Notes: generated by a model from the letters alone, not told the origin. Shown: positions 43,810-53,587, counted from the stretch's first letter. The stretch is 64,000 nt of DNA from JAAYCT01 sp964499575 (GCA_964499575.1 CAZCLK010000006.1:1-64000), one strand, 5' to 3'. Made by a program: numbers and translations.

Positions 43810-46515
43810 TTGAGCGAAAAAAATCGGATCAGCGACAGGAAGAAAACGGTACTGACATACGTCAGTTCCTTTTTGCTACCCGCATTGATCATGCTTTTGG
43901 CGTTTCTAACCGTCGGGGTTTTCTGGGGCGGTCCGAAAAGCACCTTGTTGGTTGACGGGAAGCTTCAGTATGTCGCCTTCTTCTCGGAATACATCCGGCA
44001 ATTGAAGGCGTTGGAATTGCCTCTCTTTTCGCGATACTTTGGTCCCGGGATGGGTTTTTTCAGCACATGGGCTTACTATTTGGCCAGTCCGGTCAATCTT
44101 CTGATGGTACTTTTCGAAAAAAGTCAACTTTTAAACGCTATCTACGTCGTAACGCTCATTAAAGTCGGTTTATGCGGATTAAGCTTTAATGTATTCACTC
44201 AGAAGGCATTGAATATACGATCTGTCCCGTCGCTATTATTCTCTACTGCATACGCGCTTTGCGGGACAATTGTTTACAATTTGGATAACTTACAGTGGTT
44301 GGACGGCATGATCTGGCTGCCGATTCTTATACTGGGCATCGAGCGAATGAGGGAAAAGGGCCGATGTGCTTATTTGCCGTTTGTAATTGCGCTTCTCGTC
44401 ATTTCCAATTTCTATGCGGCCGTACTCTGCGCGCCTTTCTGTGTCCTCTATGTTTTTTATGTTCTTCTCAGATCCAAACGGGAGGAATTTGCAGAGAAAA
44501 GGCTTTACTTCTTCCTAAAGGTCTTGTTTGCTTCGTTGATCGGTCTTGGAATGGCATCTTTTCTGATCATCCCGATTTTTTATACGCTCCTCAATGATAT
44601 GGGATTGCTGGGGCAAGGCTTTCCATCGTTCCGAATGATCGTAAATCCTCTATTGAGCATCGGGGAGATGTTTTTTGCGCGCAAGAACTACATCAGCAAC
44701 GAAGGAGTGCCGACATTATACAGCAGTGTCCTGGTTTTAGTTCTTCTTCCGTTTTTTTTCTTTGCCAAGGGCATCGCGCTCAAAAAAAAGATTGCGGCAG
44801 CTTCCGTATTGATTTTTCTGTTTTTTGTCCCTCACATTTCCTCGTTGAACTTCATTTTCCACGGGCTGGATGAAGTCGGATGGTTTCATTTTCGTTACAC
44901 ATACGTTTTTTCTTTCTTTGTAATCGCGCTTGCGGCCGAAGGTTATCGAGAGAGGAGTTTTCGATTTTCCGAGCATACGAAATTCTTTATAGCGTTTATC
45001 ACTTCTCTGGTTATCGCGTATCTCGGCCCCATTGTTCTTTTCGGATTTAGCGACAGTAAACCCATCGTTATTGTGATATTTTTCATCAATCTTGTGTTAT
45101 TCATCGCATATACGGCAATTCTTGACTCAAAAAAGCAAAAGCTCATTGGATTGTGTGCGGTTTTATTTGTAGAGTTGCTCTTGAATACTGCATATATCCA
45201 GCATAACGTGGATCAATTCGCCGAATACGCTAATTATAAGGACAGGCAACTTCGCACCACAGAGATCGAAGCGATACTAACAGAACAGTCGGTGCGTGAA
45301 AATGGGGATCGGATCGCTTTAAAAATCGACACACTGACTATAAATGACACAACCCTGTTTGGGATTCCCGGTATTGAATTCTATTCCTCCGCGGCAAATC
45401 GAAATCTTACGAATCGACTACATGATATGGGCTATGTACAGAATCTCGGCATCGCATTCGAAATATCTGACAACGGAGGTACGATTCTTTCCGACGCTCT
45501 ATTATCGATATCCGGAGAAATAATCGCAGATTCTCCATTGGGGTCAGCGTTGTATCGTCCTTCCGTATTTCCGGCGAGACACTTGCCGATGCGTGAACGT
45601 CAATACGCTCCGGTTTATATTCGGCACAAGGTCGTATTGCCGATCGCCTATACGGTGGATCCGATGATGTTGGATTTCGATGTCGAAACCGCTTCCGGAA
45701 ACGGACCGATCAAATATACTGATGCGCTCGTATCCCACATGCTCGGCCATGAAGTAGAGACGTCATACGAGATTTCCCCGAGTTTCGGCATAATCAACGC
45801 AACGCCATATCCGAACGGCGAGTGGATGATTTATATCCCGGAAAATCCGAATGAGCAATCCTTGATAACGGTCGATGTTGCGGGTCAGGGCGAACAGGTT
45901 CCTTTGTATCTTTACAGTGACCTGATTTGGATTGATGACTCGTTTGAGGATACCGAAACGAATGTCTATTACACACTGGAGAATAAAGGTTATTCCCATT
46001 CCCTCAAAGAGTATGATCCGACAGATACGAAGTTTTTGCTTCCGATCGGCGCCTATGAGGAAGGATCAACGGTTCGGATCAGCGTTGTGTTTAAGGGCTG
46101 TATGCCCGCTTATTCCTCATTGACCGTCTTTGCGCAGAATGAATCGACCGTCGAGCGAGTGATTGCTCCGCTTCAGGAAAAGCCGGTCGATTTTCGTTGG
46201 ACAAGTTCCTCATCATTCGGGATATCGACGCATAGTGAGACCGAAGAGATCGTTTTCATATCGATTCCTTATGATCGTGGGTGGAGCGCGAGCCGAAACG
46301 GACAGCCACAGGAGATACTGAATCTCGCGGGGGGATTTATGGGCGTTCGTGTTCCTGCGGGGGAACAGGATGTTGATTTTTCTTATTTCCCGAGAGGACT
46401 TCAAACGGGGCTGATCATTAGCGCGGCCGTTTTTATTTCGACGGTCGCTTTTCTTCTGATTCGACGATACAGCCGCTTCACGAATGAAAAAAAGTCGAAG
46501 AAAGCAACAGATTAA
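43810..46515 (+). CDS. YfhO-family polytopic membrane protein
   Basis: 901 residues. N-terminal half: about 12-13 hydrophobic helices, with early DGKLQYVAFFSEYIRQLK and GFFSTWAYYLASPVNLL, hallmarks of YfhO/GT-C-like membrane proteins, an exposed loop with conserved acidic residues and several Phe/Leu-rich helices. C-terminal half (about 530-870): extracellular beta-rich domain ending in a final helix near 880. In Bacillus YfhO modifies lipoteichoic acid. Start TTG 43810 has ggagaag upstream, and there is no ATG that keeps the first helix. Function is inferred by family only; base composition is lower in G+C than its neighbours in part. Confidence 0.82.
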   Translation: MSEKNRISDRKKTVLTYVSSFLLPALIMLLAFLTVGVFWGGPKSTLLVDGKLQYVAFFSEYIRQLKALELPLFSRYFGPGMGFFSTWAYYLASPVNLLMVLFEKSQLLNAIYVVTLIKVGLCGLSFNVFTQKALNIRSVPSLLFSTAYALCGTIVYNLDNLQWLDGMIWLPILILGIERMREKGRCAYLPFVIALLVISNFYAAVLCAPFCVLYVFYVLLRSKREEFAEKRLYFFLKVLFASLIGLGMASFLIIPIFYTLLNDMGLLGQGFPSFRMIVNPLLSIGEMFFARKNYISNEGVPTLYSSVLVLVLLPFFFFAKGIALKKKIAAASVLIFLFFVPHISSLNFIFHGLDEVGWFHFRYTYVFSFFVIALAAEGYRERSFRFSEHTKFFIAFITSLVIAYLGPIVLFGFSDSKPIVIVIFFINLVLFIAYTAILDSKKQKLIGLCAVLFVELLLNTAYIQHNVDQFAEYANYKDRQLRTTEIEAILTEQSVRENGDRIALKIDTLTINDTTLFGIPGIEFYSSAANRNLTNRLHDMGYVQNLGIAFEISDNGGTILSDALLSISGEIIADSPLGSALYRPSVFPARHLPMRERQYAPVYIRHKVVLPIAYTVDPMMLDFDVETASGNGPIKYTDALVSHMLGHEVETSYEISPSFGIINATPYPNGEWMIYIPENPNEQSLITVDVAGQGEQVPLYLYSDLIWIDDSFEDTETNVYYTLENKGYSHSLKEYDPTDTKFLLPIGAYEEGSTVRISVVFKGCMPAYSSLTVFAQNESTVERVIAPLQEKPVDFRWTSSSSFGISTHSETEEIVFISIPYDRGWSASRNGQPQEILNLAGGFMGVRVPAGEQDVDFSYFPRGLQTGLIISAAVFISTVAFLLIRRYSRFTNEKKSKKATD

Positions 46516-46636
46516 CGGACTTGAAACACTCTTTTTTGCGGTCATGCAACCGATGAACCCCGCTTCTGTTATGCGTTTCACAAGGGTTTGATGACATGTC
46601 GCAGATGTCCGAAATGTTACTTTTTCGTGGCATGAC

Positions 46637-46665
46637 TTTATCAAATGCAGGAAAAAGGTTATAAT
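46637..46665 (+). promoter_or_regulatory. Candidate promoter of the NlpC/P60 gene
   Basis: Perfect TATAAT at 46660-46665 with TTTATC 17 bases upstream, 71 bases before the chosen start. The 220-bp gap 46516-46735 otherwise holds nothing recognised. Confidence 0.45.
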
Positions 46666-46735
46666 ACGAATGATTGTAGGTTTTCATGCTATCTGAATGA
46701 TGTTTTTTTGCGCTTCATACGGCGCCGGAGGTTTT

Positions 46736-48019
46736 GTGAAGTCGAACGGAAATACGACATATCGAAGGGTTCGAAAACGCTTCAACATCGGACGTGTTGT
46801 CTTGCGATTCGGGTCGTTGCTTATTGGCGCGCTGTTGATAACATCGCTTATTCCGGTTCTGAGTGCCGGAAAGTCCGGCGATGTGTCTTTACAAGTCCCT
46901 GCCGGGCAGGAGCCTTTTGCCACCGATTATTTGTCTGTCGCCGGAGAAGATTACCTGAGCGCCAGAAATTATGAGCCTGAATTGGTTCCCGAAGACGTTC
47001 TTGCGGAGATGACAAATCAGTCGTTTATTCCGCAGGAAGAGATCGTAGATGACAATGCTCTTTTGGAGAAAAATACCTTCGAGATTATCGAACAGTTCGA
47101 TGATCAAGGGATACCGGAAGAACTTCTCGCGTTGTCCGAATTTGAGTTGGACAGCACAACGGTCTACGTTAGTGTCGGGGATGCGAATATTCGCACGGGC
47201 CCGTCCGGGTCCGACGAGGTCATTTGCAAGGTGTTTTATTCAAATCGACTGAAGAGAGTGGGTATCGGATCAGCGTGGAGTCGGGTTCAGATCGACGATG
47301 TCAGCGAGGGTTATATTCTGTCTTCACTGATCACGACATCCTTTATTGCCACTCCGACACCGACACCGAGTCCGACACCGACACCTACGCCGAAGCCTAA
47401 AATCACCGAATCGACCGCTTCGGGTACGTATTATGCCAAGGGTCAACTGAATGTTCGTTCCGGCCCCGGGACCGGTTACACGCTCCTTAAGACGCTTTCG
47501 GCGGGAGATCCGGTTGAGGTCGTTGCAAGAACGAGCAACGGATGGTTCAAGACGGTCGTAGGTTCATATGTCTTGGCCAGTTTGGTATCCTCTTCCAAAC
47601 CCGGCTCCGGAGCGTCTTCGGGTACCGTCACAAGCGCGCCCGCGGTTACGCCCGCTGATCCCTCTTCCAGCGACATTGCAACCTATGCGCAATCTTTTCT
47701 CGGTGTCCCGTATGTTTGGGCGGGAAGCTCGACGAGCGGAATGGACTGTTCCGGATTCGTATCCTATGTCTATGCAAACTATTACAACATGTATCTTCCG
47801 CACCAATCCGCTAAAATCGAAGCCCTGGGCACACCGGTATCGGAATCGGAGATACAGCCCGGTGATGTCGTTTGTTATAGTTATGGCGGTAAAGTGTGTG
47901 ACCACGTCGCGCTTTATATCGGCGGAGGAATGATCGTTCACGCCTCCAGCCGGAACGGTAAAGTCGTACTTGCGTATTTTTCGATGGGCAGCGTCACGTC
48001 CATTCGTCGATTGCTCTGA
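46736..48019 (+). CDS. Cell-wall hydrolase: two SH3b domains and NlpC/P60 peptidase
   Basis: 427 residues. A basic N-terminus and a hydrophobic helix (about 18-45) export or anchor it. Domain order: SH3b 1 (about 140-205, VSVGDANIRTGPSGSDEV), a Pro-Thr repeat linker (PTPTPSPTPTPTP, about 212-230), SH3b 2 (about 235-290, GQLNVRSGPGTGY), a Ser/Pro linker, and NlpC/P60 (about 320-427) with catalytic Cys in MDCSGF, His in CDHVALY and His in IVHASS. It cleaves peptide cross-links of peptidoglycan outside the cell. GTG 46736 was chosen: ggagg ends five bases before it; the upstream ATG has no site. Confidence 0.92.
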   Translation: MKSNGNTTYRRVRKRFNIGRVVLRFGSLLIGALLITSLIPVLSAGKSGDVSLQVPAGQEPFATDYLSVAGEDYLSARNYEPELVPEDVLAEMTNQSFIPQEEIVDDNALLEKNTFEIIEQFDDQGIPEELLALSEFELDSTTVYVSVGDANIRTGPSGSDEVICKVFYSNRLKRVGIGSAWSRVQIDDVSEGYILSSLITTSFIATPTPTPSPTPTPTPKPKITESTASGTYYAKGQLNVRSGPGTGYTLLKTLSAGDPVEVVARTSNGWFKTVVGSYVLASLVSSSKPGSGASSGTVTSAPAVTPADPSSSDIATYAQSFLGVPYVWAGSSTSGMDCSGFVSYVYANYYNMYLPHQSAKIEALGTPVSESEIQPGDVVCYSYGGKVCDHVALYIGGGMIVHASSRNGKVVLAYFSMGSVTSIRRLL

Positions 48020-48070
48020 TACGGAGGATGCCGACGCCGCGTGAATCGGCAGAGTGTTTTTCAATCAAAA

Positions 48071-48111
48071 AACCGGCACTGATCCATTTAAGATCGGTGC
48101 CGGTTCTTTTT
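48071..48111. terminator. Bidirectional terminator between NlpC/P60 and PepV-like genes
   Basis: 14-bp stem aaccggcactgatc/gatcggtgccggtt with one G-U pair, flanked by A6 left and ctttttgg right. It serves both converging genes. Confidence 0.9.
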
Positions 48112-48130
48112 GGTTATATTTTTACCGCGA

Positions 48131-49468
48131 TTACAATGTTTCGCAAAGGGAGATCAGAGCGTCCCGATATAAATCGATCGATACAAGCATCGTTTTTTCC
48201 GAGCAGGACTCGTTTTTCTGGTGCATTCGCTCCTCTTCCCAAGGAAAACGGGGACCGAATGCAATGATCCCCGGTACGGAACGGGCATACGTTCCCCCGC
48301 CGATCGCGATCGGATCCGAGGAGCAAAATTCATCCGGGATATCGGTTTGGCCCGGAAACGAAGCCCGATAGGCATCCGGGATATGCCGCTCGTAAGCGGA
48401 CTTGAGTGCGGTCATGGATGCAGATCCGGGATTTGCGAAAAGCGGGGGAAGATGGTCGACGACTGTCGCATGAAGACCGAATTCGGAAGCCTTCCCGGAT
48501 ACTTCGCGGAAAACCGCATCTCCATCGCTTTTCACCGGATAACGAATATCGATACCGATCGAGGATTCATCGGAATTGATGCGGATCATGCCGGTGTTAA
48601 CGGTCAGACTTCCGGAAATATCGGGTTGCGCGACGGTTATCAGCTTTATCAGATCCTCGTTGCGGACCGCGTACTTTTTTATAAAATCAAACACCGCATT
48701 CGTCCCCGAAAAAGAATCCGAATAGGCGAAGACAGCCTCAATGATTGCGTTTTCGCCCTTCTCGGGTGTTGAGGCGTGAGCCTGTATTCCCGTTGCCGTG
48801 AAGCGTTTTCGGGTCTGAAGGTCGGTCACCGAACAGGACGATGGGACCATGTTATACGCGTCTCCGCCGACGGACTCCATGATTGACGAGCCGGGTCCGC
48901 TCAGACGGATCTGGAGGATTCCCTTTTCGGCATAGATCGCGGGAAAAGAAGCATCCGGCGTGAAGCCGACGTCCGGAAGTTCTGAAACACCTACATAATG
49001 CTTCATACAGGTGCATCCATGCTCCTCATCCAAACCAAAGATCAGCCGGATCCTTCCGGAGGGGCGATATCCGCTCGCCTTCAGTCGGAGCAGGGCGAAC
49101 AGGGCACAAACCGCCGGACCTTTATTGTCCGTAATTCCGCGGCCGATGAGCTGCCCTTCCCGGATCTCCAGTGAAAACGGATCACTGTCCCAACCCTCTC
49201 CGGGCGGAACAACGTCCAGGTGACACAAAATGGCGACCATTTTTTCTCCGGTGCCCCACTGCGCGTAGCCCACTCGATTATCCAGGTTGACGACGTCAAG
49301 ACCGTTTGCCTTTGCATAACGCAGCATACAATCGAGCGCCCGTGCCGTTTCTGTGCCGTACGGGGCTTCTGCGGAAGGCTCCGATTTGACGCTCGGGATG
49401 GATAGAATATCGGATAATACTTTTCGAAAATCTGCCTGACAATCGGGGTCGATTATATATCTGTCCAT
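48131..49468 (-). CDS. M20-family dipeptidase, PepV/Sapep type
   Basis: Zinc dipeptidase of 445 residues, cytoplasmic. The metal ligands are visible: His in LCHLDVVPPGEGW, the bridging Asp in GRGITDNKGP, the catalytic and metal Glu in GLDEEHG, a later Asp and a His near the C-terminus (HGDIVPFG-like GGGTYAR region). The long lid domain inserted in the middle (about 190-320) is typical for PepV rather than carboxypeptidases. ATG 49468 follows ggagg on the minus strand; the frame continues upstream to 49522 without a ribosome site. It has 2-3 Cys residues in the catalytic domain. It is monocistronic, converging on the NlpC/P60 gene. Confidence 0.9.
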   Translation of the reverse strand: MDRYIIDPDCQADFRKVLSDILSIPSVKSEPSAEAPYGTETARALDCMLRYAKANGLDVVNLDNRVGYAQWGTGEKMVAILCHLDVVPPGEGWDSDPFSLEIREGQLIGRGITDNKGPAVCALFALLRLKASGYRPSGRIRLIFGLDEEHGCTCMKHYVGVSELPDVGFTPDASFPAIYAEKGILQIRLSGPGSSIMESVGGDAYNMVPSSCSVTDLQTRKRFTATGIQAHASTPEKGENAIIEAVFAYSDSFSGTNAVFDFIKKYAVRNEDLIKLITVAQPDISGSLTVNTGMIRINSDESSIGIDIRYPVKSDGDAVFREVSGKASEFGLHATVVDHLPPLFANPGSASMTALKSAYERHIPDAYRASFPGQTDIPDEFCSSDPIAIGGGTYARSVPGIIAFGPRFPWEEERMHQKNESCSEKTMLVSIDLYRDALISLCETL

Positions 49469-49573
49469 TTTTCCTCCGGTGTATTTCGTTTCATATATTC
49501 TATCACTTCGCCTGTTCATCATGAAGGTTTTTGTCCGGGTGAAGGGGATGCGGTTTTTTATTGATCACGGTAC

Positions 49574-49602
49574 TTGATTAATCATACATCTCATGATAGT
49601 AT
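49574..49602 (+). promoter_or_regulatory. Promoter of the rpsB-tsf operon
   Basis: TTGATT, 17-base spacer, TAGTAT, at 90 bases before rpsB. It leaves a leader of about 80 bases. Confidence 0.6.
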
Positions 49603-49621
49603 CGAAAGGCTAAAAAAAACA

Positions 49622-49667
49622 CACGAGGCAGTCCTTTTGTGCCGTAAGGCTCGGTTTCGCACTCGTG
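49622..49667 (+). promoter_or_regulatory. Candidate rpsB mRNA leader structure
   Basis: A closing stem cacgag/ctcgtg encloses a smaller gcc/ggc hairpin with a GTAA loop, ending 24 bases before rpsB. Ribosomal protein operons often have autoregulatory leaders bound by the protein. Whether this folds like known S2 leaders was not tested. Confidence 0.4.
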
Positions 49668-49691
49668 GATGAGAAACAGGAGGATTATATC

Positions 49692-50495
49692 ATGCCGGTC
49701 ATTTCTATGAAACAGCTCCTTGAAGCGGGTGTCCATTTCGGACATCAGACGCGCCGTTGGAACCCTAAGATGGCGGAATTCATTTACACGGAGCGCAACG
49801 GGATCCACATCATCGATCTTCAGAAAACAGTTCGCAAGGCTGATGAGGCCTATATGTTCATGCGTCAGGTCGCTATGGACGGCGGATACGTTTTATTCGT
49901 CGGAACCAAGAAACAGGCGCAGGATTCCATCGCGGAAGAAGCAAACCGTTGCGGTATGTTCTTTATGAATAATCGCTGGCTCGGCGGAACGCTGACGAAT
50001 TTCACTACGATCCGAAGAAGAATCGGACGTTTGAACGAACTTCGCAGAATGGCCGAGGACGGATCGTTTGATTTGCGGACCAAGAAAGAAGTTGCGAAAC
50101 TGCGGTTGGAAACCGAAAAACTCGAGAAGAACCTCGGCGGGATCCAGGCCATGAACAGACTGCCGGCAGTTCTTTTTGTGGTAGACATCAAGAAAGAGCA
50201 TCTGGCAGTGTCGGAGGCAAGAAGACTGGGTATCCCGATCGTTGCCATCGTAGATACGAACTGCGACCCGGAAGAAGTGGACTATGTAATTCCCGGAAAT
50301 GACGACGCGATCCGTGCTGTGAAGTTGATTGCCGGACGTATGGCGGACGCAGTGATCGAAGCCAAACAAGGCGAGTCGTTTGACTCGGGCAAAGACGATA
50401 AGGAAGAAGTTGCTTCTGCGCCTGAGATAACGGGTGAAGAGGCAGAAGTCCCCGAGACCGCAGCGGTCGTTTTTGAGACTGCCGAGGAAGCATAA
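49692..50495 (+). CDS. rpsB: Ribosomal protein S2
   Basis: 30S subunit protein, 267 residues; the family is about 230-260, and the extra is an acidic Glu/Val-rich C-terminal tail (about 235-267). Conserved MKQLLEAGVHFGHQTRRWNPKM, GTKKQAQ, RWLGGTLTNF and IPIVAIVDTNCDP are all present. ATG 49692 has a strong aggagg seven bases upstream. It is followed by tsf after 55 bases, with a small hairpin (gatcc/ggatc) between them that is too weak for a terminator. Confidence 0.98.
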   Translation: MPVISMKQLLEAGVHFGHQTRRWNPKMAEFIYTERNGIHIIDLQKTVRKADEAYMFMRQVAMDGGYVLFVGTKKQAQDSIAEEANRCGMFFMNNRWLGGTLTNFTTIRRRIGRLNELRRMAEDGSFDLRTKKEVAKLRLETEKLEKNLGGIQAMNRLPAVLFVVDIKKEHLAVSEARRLGIPIVAIVDTNCDPEEVDYVIPGNDDAIRAVKLIAGRMADAVIEAKQGESFDSGKDDKEEVASAPEITGEEAEVPETAAVVFETAEEA

Positions 50496-50550
50496 TTATC
50501 AGAAATAAGCGGGATCCTTCGGGATCGAGCAGTAATATGGAGGTATCAGC

Positions 50551-51204
50551 ATGGTTGAAATATCAGCATCACAGGTCAAAGAACTCCGCGAGATGACAGG
50601 CTCGGGGATCATGGATTGTAAGAGAGCTCTTATCGATAGCGAGGGCAATGTAGAGAAAGCAGTAGCATGGCTTCGTGAGAAGGGCATTGCATCTGCGGCA
50701 AAGAAGGCGGGAAGAATTGCCGCCGAGGGCATCGTGGATTCATATATTCATGCTGGCGGACGCATCGGCGTTTTGGTTGAAGTGAATATTGAGACGGATT
50801 TTGCGGCCAAAAATGAGATGTTCCGGTCTTTTGTGCACGATATCGGAATGCAGATCGCGGCGGCGAATCCGAAGTGGGTTTCCCGTGAGGATGTTCCGGA
50901 ATCGGAAATCGCCAAGGAAAAAGAAATCATTCGCAACAAAGCACTGAATGACGGAAAGCCGGAAAAGATTCTCGATAAAATCGTTGAGGGATCGCTTGCG
51001 AAATTCTTTAAGGACAATTGCCTTCTGGAGCAGGAGTATGTCAAGGATGATTCCAAGACCATCGAGATCCTTTTGAAGGAAATGATCGCCGCGATCGGTG
51101 AGAATGTCTCAATCCGCCGCTTCACCCGTTATGAGATGGGTGAGGGGTTGGCCAAAAAGGAAGATAATTTCGCCGAAGAAGTCATGAGCCAGATCAAGGG
51201 ATAG
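50551..51204 (+). CDS. tsf: Elongation factor Ts
   Basis: Guanine-nucleotide exchange factor for EF-Tu. 217 residues, the shorter Clostridia form lacking the second core repeat of the E. coli protein. The conserved MTGSGIMDCKRAL near residue 17, VEVNIETDFAAKNEMF near 78 and EQEYVKDDSKTI near 155 are family blocks. RBS tggagg before ATG 50551. It lies downstream of rpsB as in most bacteria. Confidence 0.97.
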   Translation: MVEISASQVKELREMTGSGIMDCKRALIDSEGNVEKAVAWLREKGIASAAKKAGRIAAEGIVDSYIHAGGRIGVLVEVNIETDFAAKNEMFRSFVHDIGMQIAAANPKWVSREDVPESEIAKEKEIIRNKALNDGKPEKILDKIVEGSLAKFFKDNCLLEQEYVKDDSKTIEILLKEMIAAIGENVSIRRFTRYEMGEGLAKKEDNFAEEVMSQIKG

Positions 51205-51285
51205 AACGAAATATGGCCCGGTTACTCTCTGCCGATCAGAGCGGAGGAGGCGGGCGTATTGTCGGTAATTTATGTAAAATCACGG

Positions 51286-51320
51286 AAGTCGCCACGATTT
51301 GATCGCGGCGACTTTTATTT
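51286..51320 (+). terminator. Terminator of the rpsB-tsf operon
   Basis: 13-base arms aagtcgccacgat/atcgcggcgactt with one A-C mismatch and a 3-base loop, then ttatttat. A separate transcript for pyrH is suggested. Confidence 0.75.
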
Positions 51321-51376
51321 ATCGGCATTAACGTATAGAATATAAGAGGTTTGAATATGATATCGGAGGTGGACCC

Positions 51377-52084
51377 ATGGATAACCCGGTGTATAACAGG
51401 ATTCTTCTAAAAGTCAGCGGTGAGGCGCTGGCCGGACAGAGGAAGTTCGGCATCGACGATACCGTTCTCAAATCGATGAGCCAAATGATCAAGAAAGTCG
51501 CGGATACCGGAGTCGAGGTTGCCGTGGTCGTCGGCGGCGGGAACTTCTGGAGGGGCAGAACCAGCGGAAATATGGATCGCGTAACCGCCGATCATATCGG
51601 AATGTTGGCCACCATGATGAATTCCCTCGCTCTGTCCGACGCTTTGGAACAGGCAGGCGTGATTACACGCGTGCTGTCCGCCGTCGAGATCCGTCAGATG
51701 GCTGAACCGTACATCCGCAAACGCGCGATTCGTCACTTGGAGAAGAAACGCGTTGTCATTTTCGCGTGCGGAACCGGAAATCCGTTTTTTTCGACTGATA
51801 CGGGCGCGGCATTGCGTGCGGCCGAGATCGAGGCGGATATTTTCTGCAAGGCCACTATGGTCGACGGCGTCTATGACAAGGATCCCAATAAGTACCCGGA
51901 TGCCAAGCGCTATGAACGCGTCACACATGACGATATATTGAAGTTTGACCTGAAGATTATGGATGCGACCGCCGCGGCGCTGTGCCGGGACAACCGGACC
52001 GCGATCATTGTTTTTTCGATGGAAGATCCCGAAAACATTTATCGGATCGTTTTCGGTGAAAATATCGGCACATTGGTAAAATAA
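51377..52084 (+). CDS. pyrH: UMP kinase
   Basis: Phosphorylates UMP to UDP in pyrimidine synthesis. 235 residues, standard length. LLKVSGEALAG near residue 10, VVVGGGNFWRG near 50, DHIGMLATMMN near 75, RVLSAVEIRQMAEPYI near 100, and GTGNPFFSTDTGAALRA near 130 are UMP kinase signatures. RBS tcggagg before ATG 51377. It lies upstream of frr by 34 bp, as in many bacteria. Confidence 0.98.
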   Translation: MDNPVYNRILLKVSGEALAGQRKFGIDDTVLKSMSQMIKKVADTGVEVAVVVGGGNFWRGRTSGNMDRVTADHIGMLATMMNSLALSDALEQAGVITRVLSAVEIRQMAEPYIRKRAIRHLEKKRVVIFACGTGNPFFSTDTGAALRAAEIEADIFCKATMVDGVYDKDPNKYPDAKRYERVTHDDILKFDLKIMDATAAALCRDNRTAIIVFSMEDPENIYRIVFGENIGTLVK

Positions 52085-52118
52085 AAGCCAACATACAATC
52101 AGAAACGGAGGTGCAGAA

Positions 52119-52685
52119 ATGCAAATAATCAGCAAAGAAGACTACGATCAGTACGAAGACCGGATGAAGAAGACAATCCGAAGTCTTCACGAGAATTTTA
52201 ACGCCTTACGTGCGGGGCGCGCAAATCCGCATGTCCTGGACCGGATCACGGTCGAGTATTACGGTGCGCCTTCGCCACTCAATGCGGTTGCCAATATTCA
52301 GGTGCCGGAGCCGAGGATGATCACTCTGACGCCCTGGGATCCGTCTTTGCTTCGCGATATCGAACGCGCGATCCAAGCTTCGGAACTGGGGATTAATCCT
52401 TCAAATGACGGCAAAATGATTCGCCTCCTGTTCCCGATCCTCTCGGAAGAAAGAAGAAAGGATCTGGTCAAAAGTGTCCACGTATACGGCGAGGAAGCAA
52501 AGGTTGCGCTCAGAAATATTCGCAGAGACGGGATCGAGAAATATCGCGCGCTGAATAAAAAGAAGGAATTGACCGAAGACGATTTGAAGGAGTTTGAGGA
52601 CAAAATGCAAAAACTGACCGACAAATATGTCAAAGAGATCGATGGTCTCTGCACGGACAAGGAAAGCGATCTCATGGAGATCTGA
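52119..52685 (+). CDS. frr: Ribosome recycling factor
   Basis: Splits post-termination ribosomes together with EF-G. 188 residues, matching the family (185). LRAGRANPHVLDRITVEYYGAPSPLN near residue 30 and RLLFPILSEERRKDLVK near 110 are RRF signature blocks, and the C-terminal three-helix bundle is complete. RBS acggaggtg before ATG 52119. A hairpin terminator follows it. Confidence 0.98.
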   Translation: MQIISKEDYDQYEDRMKKTIRSLHENFNALRAGRANPHVLDRITVEYYGAPSPLNAVANIQVPEPRMITLTPWDPSLLRDIERAIQASELGINPSNDGKMIRLLFPILSEERRKDLVKSVHVYGEEAKVALRNIRRDGIEKYRALNKKKELTEDDLKEFEDKMQKLTDKYVKEIDGLCTDKESDLMEI

Positions 52686-52712
52686 TCCCGGTTGGTAATA
52701 AACCGACCTGTA

Positions 52713-52738
52713 CGGCGGGCGGATCAGCCCGCCGTTTT
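52713..52738 (+). terminator. Terminator after frr
   Basis: Perfect 8-bp G/C stem cggcgggc/gcccgccg with a 6-base loop, then TTTTG. The short T run may allow read-through into uppS. Confidence 0.7.
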
Positions 52739-52762
52739 GTCGGGATCGTGGAGTGTTGCGCT

Positions 52763-53587
52763 ATGGGAAAGTCCCCTGAAAAAGCATCTGCCGTTTCGAG
52801 TTTTATAACAAAAATGAAACAGCTCTTTCGTTTTGAAAAATCCGTTGCGCCGAATGTGCCGGTACTTCGGCCGGACAGCATTCCGCGCCATTTGGCCGTT
52901 ATTATGGACGGGAACGGAAGATGGGCCAAGAAGCGGGGACTTCCGAGATCGGCGGGCCACCGCGCCGGCGCCGAGAATCTGAAAGCACTATGCCGTAATT
53001 GCGGACGATACGGTGTCCGTTACCTGACCGTATATGCGTTTTCGACCGAAAACTGGTCGCGCCCCGAAAGCGAGGTCCGAGCTCTGATGGAGCTCTTCGT
53101 CGAATTTTTCGAAAGATACGATCCTGAGCTCGAAAAAGAGGGCATTCGCGTTCGCTTTTCGGGCGATATCGCAGCTCTGCCGGAGCGGATCCGCGCGGTG
53201 TGCCGCATCGCCGAAGAGAATTCGATTCGAAGAGACCGGATGGATTTGATTATTGCGATGAACTACGGCGGAAGGCATGAGATCGTTCAGGCGTGCCGTA
53301 AAATCGCGGAAAAAGTCTCGGATCAACGGATGCGTCCGGAGGAAATCTCCGAGGATACATTGCGCGAGCACCTCTATCTTCCCGATGTTCCGGATCCCGA
53401 TCTCATCATCCGTCCGAGCGGCGAACAGCGCTTATCCAATTTTCTCCTTTGGGAGGGCGCCTATGCCGAACTCTGGTTTTCGGATACCTTGTGGCCGGAT
53501 TTCGGGCTTTCCGAACTCGAGACGGCCTTTATGGCATACGCGAACAGAGATCGGCGTTACGGCGGCTTGTCCGCAGAAAAAAAATAA
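52763..53587 (+). CDS. uppS: Undecaprenyl diphosphate synthase (cis-prenyltransferase)
   Basis: Builds the C55 lipid carrier for peptidoglycan from FPP and IPP. 274 residues; catalytic Asp in AVIMDGNGRWAKKRG near residue 50, NWSRP near 100 and IRPSGEQRLSNFLLWEGAYAEL near 220. The N-terminus is about 30 residues longer than usual and carries no recognisable domain. ATG 52763 was chosen over GTG 52748 because ggag lies nine bases before it. First gene of the lipid-carrier block uppS-cdsA-dxr. Confidence 0.96.
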   Translation: MGKSPEKASAVSSFITKMKQLFRFEKSVAPNVPVLRPDSIPRHLAVIMDGNGRWAKKRGLPRSAGHRAGAENLKALCRNCGRYGVRYLTVYAFSTENWSRPESEVRALMELFVEFFERYDPELEKEGIRVRFSGDIAALPERIRAVCRIAEENSIRRDRMDLIIAMNYGGRHEIVQACRKIAEKVSDQRMRPEEISEDTLREHLYLPDVPDPDLIIRPSGEQRLSNFLLWEGAYAELWFSDTLWPDFGLSELETAFMAYANRDRRYGGLSAEKK

